Source: Pseudoscleropodium purum (taxonomy: Eukaryota > Streptophyta > Bryopsida > Hypnales > Brachytheciaceae). From it: a stretch of DNA of 64,000 nt. The notes beneath the pieces were generated by a model, which saw only the letters and a program-made list of their open reading frames with translations, made no database searches and was not told where the DNA came from. The stretch is taken from positions 13,392,001 through 13,456,000 of the forward strand of contig OZ017797.1 of assembly GCA_963969395.1 (NCBI GenBank). The letters run 5' to 3'. A program made the position numbers and the translations under genes. Below, piece by piece: positions 57,599 through 64,000 of the stretch (within the stretch, counting starts at the first letter, position 1; the number at the start of each line of letters is the position of its first letter).

Positions 57599-58788
57599 CC
57601 TGTTTACACTCCCTGCGCCTGCTGGCAGGGAGTCCCAAATTCGACTTGAGTTAAAATGCCTGAACATGCGGCGCACAGGCAGGAAGGAGTTTTTTGACAG
57701 ACACTTTCAAGTGGCAGGGGACCTACTGTTTGGCAGGGAACCTACCATGAATTGCTATAAAGGCTACAAATTGTGTAGGCCAAAGGATAATTATTTGTAA
57801 AAGTCCCTTGTGTGGGGAAACTACATTTGTAATTTTGTATGAAGGGGTGAAACTTTGAAGAGCCACAACTCCTTCATGCGGACTCCGTTTTTGATGAAAT
57901 TACTTGGGTTGGGTTTCAAATTAAGTCTAGTTTGTGTGGTTAAAATATTCGACATATAAGATGAAGTATGAATTAGTGGCATTTATTTTAGTGAAGACAA
58001 CTTTTGGTTTTGGGTTTTCAAACATAAGGGAGAATTCTCTAAAGTAGAGTAGTACCAATAATGGAGCCCTATGCTTCTTCACCCAAAGGTACATTATGGA
58101 TTTGCAATTCAACAATACCATGTACTCATTGGATACATTATAGGGGGTTGGGGTACTTTTTAGAAACACCTAGAATCTGATAGTTCGTCTTGTGGTTTAT
58201 ATGTTATTGCGTATGCTGTTGATATTGCCAATGGTGTAGACCCCAAAGACGTTCAATATGTTGAAAAAGAAATGAGGTCACATTTTTTGTATTGTTTGGA
58301 TAGAGACATGTTAAAACCATTTCCAAGATTTACTTAGACATATTGTATACTGTTTATTGTATTTCAGATTGTAAACAATAAAATTTAAATAAAATTTTGA
58401 TTATTCATAATTGGCTTGCAAAGGTAAGACATTGAAAATCCAAAAACCAAAACTCCTTTCACTATATTGCATGCCATTAATTAATACTACATTAGATGGG
58501 TTTGCAAATTCTACTACACAAACTAGACTTGATGTGGGACTTAACCCAAGTGATTTCGTCAAAAAGCGAGTTGAGATGAAGAAGTTATGGCTTACCAAAG
58601 TTTCACCTTGTCATCCAAAAGATTGATTAGGGTAATTCCTTGGGATTAAATACCATTTAGTGTAAAGGATTTGGGGCTAAAAGAGGGTTACTTTTTCTTC
58701 ATGCCAACAGGATGTGGGAACCACTTCCACTCCCTGCCGCAGGCAGATGCAGGTCGCCTGCACTAGCCAGCAGGGAGTGTAAATGGGC
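57599..58788. mobile_element. ~1.2-kb foldback element with TTTACACTCCCTGC ends
   Basis: The left end GTTTACACTCCCTGCGCCTG and the right end GCAGGGAGTGTAAATGGG are inverted, and each has a second GGCAGGGAGT or its inverse just inside. Further in, GGTGAAACTTTGAAGAGCCA ... ACTTGGGTTG (57845-57940) is mirrored at 58508-58605 (AACCCAAGTGATTTCGTCAA ... CAAAGTTTCACC). The centre (57940-58500) has no usable frame. It lies next to a family A element. Confidence 0.7.
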
Positions 58789-58811
58789 GAAGTGACAGAA
58801 CTTCTTCGGGG

Positions 58812-59467
58812 TTAACCCGCCTAAATGCCCAAGGCACCAAATTGTGGTGTCCACAATACTTTGAAGTTAAATAAAACCAAACCAAGTTGCTATTTTTAGT
58901 AGCTTATATTTTCAAAAACTTCTTCTTGAAGCTTAGTTTTAACTTCAAAAGTTTGATTTTGAAAATGATCAATCATAGTTTTTCTATTGAAGACTTTGTA
59001 CAAGTGGATTCATTGCAATCTTGACTTTTTGTAGTGTTAAGAGCTCTTAGAAATGAGCCTCAAATAGACTAGATCTTCGAGAATAATTCACATCTGAAAT
59101 TCATTTTAAAAAATTGTAAAAGAGATTTTGAGAAGTCGTAAATTGATTGGGGTTATGCTTGTTATGTCCTTTGACCTCATATTTTTAGGTGACCAAATTT
59201 TTTGATTTGACATGTGAAAAGAGAATTGAAAGATTTCAAACCACTTTCACAATTTTAACACCCTCGTGATGAAACATGATAATCTTTCAATCCGTAAATG
59301 ATGTTGTGTTTTCTTTTCCTGTGTGATCTCTAACATATCTAGTTTGAATTTGTATGATTACAATTAAAAAAGAATTGATACAAAATATTAAAATGTTGAT
59401 TTTTTGTTCAATTTGGAGATAATTCCTATAATCTCATTAAAAAAGGCCTTGGGCATTTAGAAGTTAA
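58812..59467 (+). mobile_element. TTAA-flanked piggyBac-like MITE, family A copy 3
   Basis: 656 bp from TTAACCCGCCTAAATGCCCA to GGCCTTGGGCATTTAGAAGTTAA, collinear with 9282-9929. The left terminus carries a 1-bp insertion and the right terminus a GG to AA change. Non-coding. Confidence 0.7.
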
Positions 59468-59469
59468 TT

Positions 59470-61200
59470 TACCATAGTATTTGAATGCTTACCAAGATGC
59501 TCACAAAATATTCATACCCAAACTCCCAAAGCAAGGCTAAAATCTTCATTTGTAATTGTTTCCTAATAAATCCAATCATAGAATACTTTAATGAACTTAT
59601 TCAAGTACATCCTTCCAAAGTTTCACTCTAAGAATCCCTAGCCATTGTAAATTTGATGTACTTAAATTTTCCAAAGTAATTTCTTTTAGCCCTTTCAAAG
59701 GTGAAGTTTTACCTTTGAACATTTCTAGGAAAAAGAATGTATATCTTATAATTTATGCGTTTTATTCAATGGTTTGGAAAATGGATTGAAGATGCATGGA
59801 AAGCAATTTATCCAAAAAAAATCTTTGTATTCATCTATTAAAAAATTATAAAGAAGATGTTAGGAAGATGGTATTAGATGAAAGAAAAAATTGAATCACT
59901 AATAAATTTTGTAAAAAATTATGAAATTATCAATTTGAATGGTGAGAATGTTCTTGTAAATAATAAATATTACTTCTTTTTGTTTCTATTTGAAAATTTT
60001 GAGTTTGTAAAATAGCTTTACTTTGTTTTTTTCACTTTTTTTATCTATAGTAGTATCGTTAGTCAACTTTAGGGGTTAACTCATAATTAAAAGATGAAGT
60101 CTATATTTGTATAGTCAAACTTCAAAGTCTTTTGTTGTCTATCTTCCATTTCTCCACTATCTATTAGTGCTCTTTTTTTTTTATAGAGATGACATCACAT
60201 GTCTAATATATGTCATAAAATTTTGTATTTATTTGTTAATAATTTCAATTATGATGAATTCTAAAGATAAAGTGAAAAAAATCATAGCAAATGTAAAACA
60301 TGATTAAAAATCTACAAAGTTCAAAATTTAGTAAATTATAGTATAAAGATTTTTGTTATTTTATTCTATATTTAGAAAGTTGTTTATAAATCCTCAACTT
60401 CAAACTGATGATTAAAATGCATGAAACCTCATATCTATAAATTTTGTCTATTTGATTGATTTTTAAGTCTACATTGTTAAATTAAAAAAAATTAAGATGT
60501 CTTCCATTATACATTCTCTTGAATTTACACCAAAACCATTCATTGTTGTTTTAGTATTATTCTTATATTAGGTTCAAATTACTTCCGATATGCACTATAT
60601 CTTTTTATCTAACGAGACAATGTCATGGTTGTTATTTTTAGCTTGTCATCATCTTTAGTTGACTTTCAAAAGTTAAAATTATGCAAATATGCATAGCTAC
60701 GGTGTTTTGATTGATTTGCATGAATATAGTCATAAATACTATAGCGGCTCAAAATCTGTCCTTCAAATACTACATCTCAAATGTTTTCATCTATCTCAAC
60801 AATTGACAATACCATCTTACTACCAGCTATTGCAAATGCAAAAATAAGCAAACTTACAAATAACTAAACAAAAGTTGAAAGTTGTACAAGAAAAGAGGAA
60901 AAACATAAGAAACTCTGGAGCTTATAGACACTGAAACTTGAGGCATTGCTATATATACTAGTCTTCTTCATCACGCCAAACCGCTATGACCATCACCACC
61001 ATCTAAATCATACAAAAAATCTCCACCAACTTGATAATTGAGATTCTAAAAAAACAATCTTTATTGGATTTAATGACAAGGATTCCAAGTTGAATATCTA
61101 AATCTATATAAGTCTAATCTAAAGTGTGAGACTTATTTGAATCTAATGTACTTAGGTCTAATCTATCTAAATCTAATTTAATTTGATGACTCAATAAGAA
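59470..61200. other. AT-rich intergenic DNA
   Basis: No gene is seen. TCAACTTTAGGGGTTAACTC at about 60064-60083 is an isolated TTAA-type terminus like that at 42575. Confidence 0.4.
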
Positions 61201-61380
61201 AAAATTAGTAAAGTAAGAAAGTAAGAAATTAGGATTTAAAAATTAGAAATTAGAAATTAGAAATATAAAAATTTAAACATTTAAAAACTTTACATCTAAG
61301 AATCTAAAATAAAAAAGTAAAAAATAAAAAATAAAAAAAAAATAAAAAACAAACAAACAAATAATTATTATATATTTTTT
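61200..61380. repeat. A-rich simple-sequence tract
   Basis: GAAATTAGAAATTAGAAATT units followed by (AAAAAAT)n and (ACAA)n runs. The abrupt switch to G/C-rich repeats at 61400 marks a boundary, possibly of an old retroposed tail. Confidence 0.6.
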
Positions 61381-61423
61381 AAAAATTTAAAAATGAAGGT
61401 GAGGCTCCTAGGGGTCATCCAGC

Positions 61424-61545
61424 CATGGGTCCCCCAACTAAGGGTTCGCTTTAGTGGGGGGCTCCCAGTTTGGGTTGCCTAGGTGGGGGCTCCCAATCGG
61501 AGGTCCGTATAGGTGGGAGACTCCAAAACCAAAGTTCTAAAAGCC
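61424..61545. repeat. GC-rich ~30-bp minisatellite
   Basis: About four loose units of TGGGGGCTCCCA(A/G)T followed by GGGTT(C/G)CCTAGG-like sequence. The stretch is strikingly G-rich against its AT-rich surroundings. Confidence 0.6.
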
Positions 61546-61614
61546 CAGGGTCGATCCTAGGCAACAGCTCTTGGCTCGCCGTGCAAGCCTAGTCTTAGGC
61601 AAAAATCAAACCGC

Positions 61615-62120
61615 AATAATTGAGTGTGAATAGGGTGTAGATAAAATTTGGAAACTCATATTTGTGTAGAGTTGATGCGGAATCATTGCCATAGTCTCTG
61701 TCCAAAGGACATAGCCAATAATATACATTCATCCCAATGTTTTGTTCATGCATTTCCTTCCTAAGTTGAGAGTTTGCTCCCACACAAGTTCATCATTGCT
61801 TTCAAATTGAAGGAATATTTTTCTAGTAGCTTCACCATGTGCGTTAGGACCTTAGAGATATTAGGGTTATCATATGCAAGAAGTAGCCTATAAAGGACCA
61901 AGGATTTATTGCTTAAAAGACGAGCTAGTCTATGTAGAAATCATACATTTTGGTACCATGTGAACTAATGGATTAAAAAAATGCAAAAGCTATCATTGGA
62001 AGTCAAACCACTATAGAAGATGTTTGCCTTTGAAACAAAATTCAGAGGATGAATAGTTGCACTTGTATCTTACATGGAGAAATTCTTTATCATTCATTGG
62101 CCAAAAAATGGTTGTGGCAT
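61615..62120. repeat. Dispersed repeat relative and unique flank
   Basis: 61615-61735 matches 24470-24600 (TTTGGAAACT, CATAGTCTCT, AAAGGACATAGCCAATAA). The remainder to 62120 holds no recognised feature. Confidence 0.4.
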
Positions 62121-62125
62121 AAAGT

Positions 62126-62768
62126 TTAACCCCTAGATGTTGGAGGCACCAAAATCTAGTGTATACAAAACTTTGAAGTTAAATAAAACCTAACCAACTT
62201 GCTATTTTTAGTAATTTATATTTTTGAAAGATTGTTCTTGAAGTCTAGTTTTAGCATCAAAAATCTGATCTTGAAAATAAATGGTAATGATTTTACTATT
62301 TAAGATTTTGTACAAAGGTACCCATTGCAATCTTGACTTCCCGTAGTGATGAGAGTTCTTGTAAATGAGCTTCAAATACGCTAAGACTTGAAGAAAAAAT
62401 CACATTCAAAATTCATTTAAAAAAATTGTAGAATAGATTTTGAAAAGCCATAAATTGATCGGGGTTATTCATGTTAGGCCCTTGAACCTCATATTTTTTT
62501 GGTCACCATTTTTTAGGATTGACTTGTGAAAAGTGAATTGAAATTTTTTCTAGTTTTAACACCCTCATGGGCAAATGTTATAATCTTCGTACTTATAAGT
62601 GATATTGTTGTACTTTTTCTTCCTATGTGATCTCTAACATGTCTCATTTGAATTTGTATGGTTACAATTCAAAAAAAGTTGATACAACTTATCAAAATGT
62701 TGGCTTTTTGTTCAATTTAGAGCAAATTTCTAGAGGCTCAAAATAAGCCTCAGGCATTTAGGGGTTAA
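62126..62768 (+). mobile_element. TTAA-flanked piggyBac-like MITE, family A copy 4
   Basis: 643 bp from TTAACCCCTAGATGTTGGAG to CAGGCATTTAGGGGTTAA, collinear with the copies at 9282 and 58812. The right terminus keeps the fullest GGGG-TTAA form. Non-coding. Confidence 0.7.
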
Positions 62769-63121
62769 GGGTTGAAATGACCAATTCAATTGATAGTATT
62801 GTAAAAATAAATAAATTCAGATGCAGTTAAAATTTTACATCATCAACATCAGAGAAGAATATGACATGTGTTGTCATAAAATACACAAAAATTAGACAAG
62901 AGAGTCTCCATGTGATCTACTCAAAACTGCTAAAAACAACACGAGGCCCAACGTAGATGTGGGTACCTGTAATCACAAACAGATTTTCAAGACGTGATTT
63001 GAATACCCTCACTGATCATTCCATGAAAAGCAGGAGTATTGATGTTTGTTCAACATCATCATACAGCACTTCCTGCCGATGTGAAAGAATCTTTTTACTG
63101 CACTTGTAGTCACACCTGTAG

Positions 63122-63910
63122 TCAGAGACTAGTCCAATGTCTAAACATGCAAATTCCTCGACGCTTCTCCCCAAAGCAGTTCCGTACAGAGCGCAGCATG
63201 GCCACCACCGCTGGAACCTCGGCCAACTCCTCGTTTGCCTCCTGCAAAGCACGGTAGCCATCACAACATAGAAGAGGTTATCAATGAAGCTTTTGCAACA
63301 TCGGTAGTGTTGCATGTAAAAGTGACAGTGAAGAAGTATTTGAAGTCGCAGGGATCACGTCTAAAACCCCTGTCAACACATACTATCAAACTCCTTACAA
63401 TCACAATTTCTATGCAGCTCCTTAAGACATGACAGTGATAGTGAAAGTATAAAGTGAGTTTTGAACTAGGTACATTTGTTTCTACGAGTTTTAGTGAGGG
63501 GATAGAGGATGCGATACAAAAGAAGGTGATATTAAAAAGCTCGGGGTGTAATCAGTACACTCGTTAGCCTCAGACATTACTCCACGCTGTGTTCTCTACA
63601 TTCTCACTAACTAATAGAATCATTCACACTAAGAGATCAAAGCATTATCGAGTTTCAAACATGTACTGATGTTGTAGAGATTGAAAACCAATTTTTTTCA
63701 TCGCGTGACCATAATGTTAGATATAAGGCAGCGTAATATTTGAAGGAAACCTAAAGAGACTAAAGAATGTAAAGGTAAACATGATTTACAAACCTATCTT
63801 GAACATGCACAACAGATACGTACCAAGTCAACAAGTCGATCTTCAAGACCCCCTGCGTCTGGGTCGCTATTCATGAACAACTTTTGATAAGTTCGTCGGA
63901 TACTTTTAAC
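63122..63910 (-). CDS. LPXA: UDP-N-acetylglucosamine acyltransferase (LpxA), last two exons, 5' part outside the window
   Basis: Exons 63910-63824 (29 codons) and 63241-63122 (39 codons plus TGA) join in phase 0, both with GT-AG signals. The 68 residues begin VKSIRRTYQKLFMNSD, continue LEDRLVDLEEANEELAEVPA and VVAMLRSVRNCFGEKRRGIC and end MFRHWTSL. This follows the C-terminal helical domain of bacterial LpxA (IRxAYKLIYRSG, ELAETYPEV, RSTRGLIR) and of plant LpxA. LpxA acylates UDP-GlcNAc in the first step of lipid A synthesis; in Arabidopsis the pathway is mitochondrial. The catalytic left-handed beta-helix with its hexapeptide repeats lies beyond the right edge, so identity rests on the tail only. 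Confidence 0.65.
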
Positions 63911-64000
63911 CTGAGAGTAACATGAAAGGTTAAGCAAACAGAAGATTGAAGATAATCATGAATTTAAAACAACGTTGAATAGATTACAGAAGATGCTGGT

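Noticed and set aside
57347..57676. 109-codon minus-strand frame upstream of the foldback element
   Set aside because: Overlapping plus-strand frames of similar length, no domain, and it runs into the foldback terminus.
61545..61575. GGGTCGATCCTAGG resembling a tRNA T-arm/B box
   Set aside because: No acceptor stem, anticodon arm or A box at the right spacing could be found.

Overview
The window reads as nuclear DNA of a land plant: GT-AG introns, very AT-rich intergenic DNA packed with short non-autonomous repeats, and proteins typical of plants (an ARM-repeat protein, a two-domain sulfotransferase-like/class IV aminotransferase-like protein, and a plant LpxA). No species could be assigned. 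The lack of any recognisable intact LTR retrotransposon and the abundance of foldback and TTAA-ended elements are unusual. No prokaryotic, organellar or viral block was seen.

Layout. 1-12.4 kb: no gene found, only interspersed repeats (a small foldback family at 2.2 kb, a degenerate TATCCA array at 3.2 kb, TTAA-ended elements at 3.7 and 9.3 kb, and an ~850 bp inverted repeat at 11.2-12.0 kb). 12.4-16.3 kb: a single-exon ARM-repeat gene on the minus strand, with four diverged ~240-310 bp tandem repeats upstream of its start. 16.3-31 kb: intergenic, with a 70-bp satellite, three copies of a GTGGGTACC-ended MITE and further foldbacks. 31-39.1 kb: a GC-richer block with weak minus-strand candidates and one large low-complexity ORF of 909 codons (RGG boxes, Asn/Asp tract, Thr/Gln/Val/Glu repeats, Tyr/Glu-rich 13-residue repeats). 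40-42.3 kb: tandem repeats, a hairpin MITE and a 1,059-bp TTAA-bounded element holding decayed piggyBac-transposase-like motifs. 42.3-47.2 kb: nothing genic found. 47.2-56.5 kb: a complete 19-exon minus-strand gene whose exons I joined codon by codon into a 560-residue protein. 56.5-63 kb: promoter-proximal repeats, a 1.2-kb foldback and two more TTAA elements. 63.1-64 kb: the last two exons of LPXA, running off the right edge.

The genes do not form a pathway together; the annotated neighbours look unrelated. The most notable signal is transposon biology: four ~650-bp elements bounded by TTAA with conserved inverted termini starting CCCC, plus a separate 1.06-kb TTAA/CCCTGGA element containing what looks like the wreck of a piggyBac C-terminal cysteine-rich domain. 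Together they suggest piggyBac-superfamily activity in a plant lineage.

All calls are by eye. Exon boundaries are predictions from splice signals, reading phase and remembered family architecture; no alignment or database search was run.
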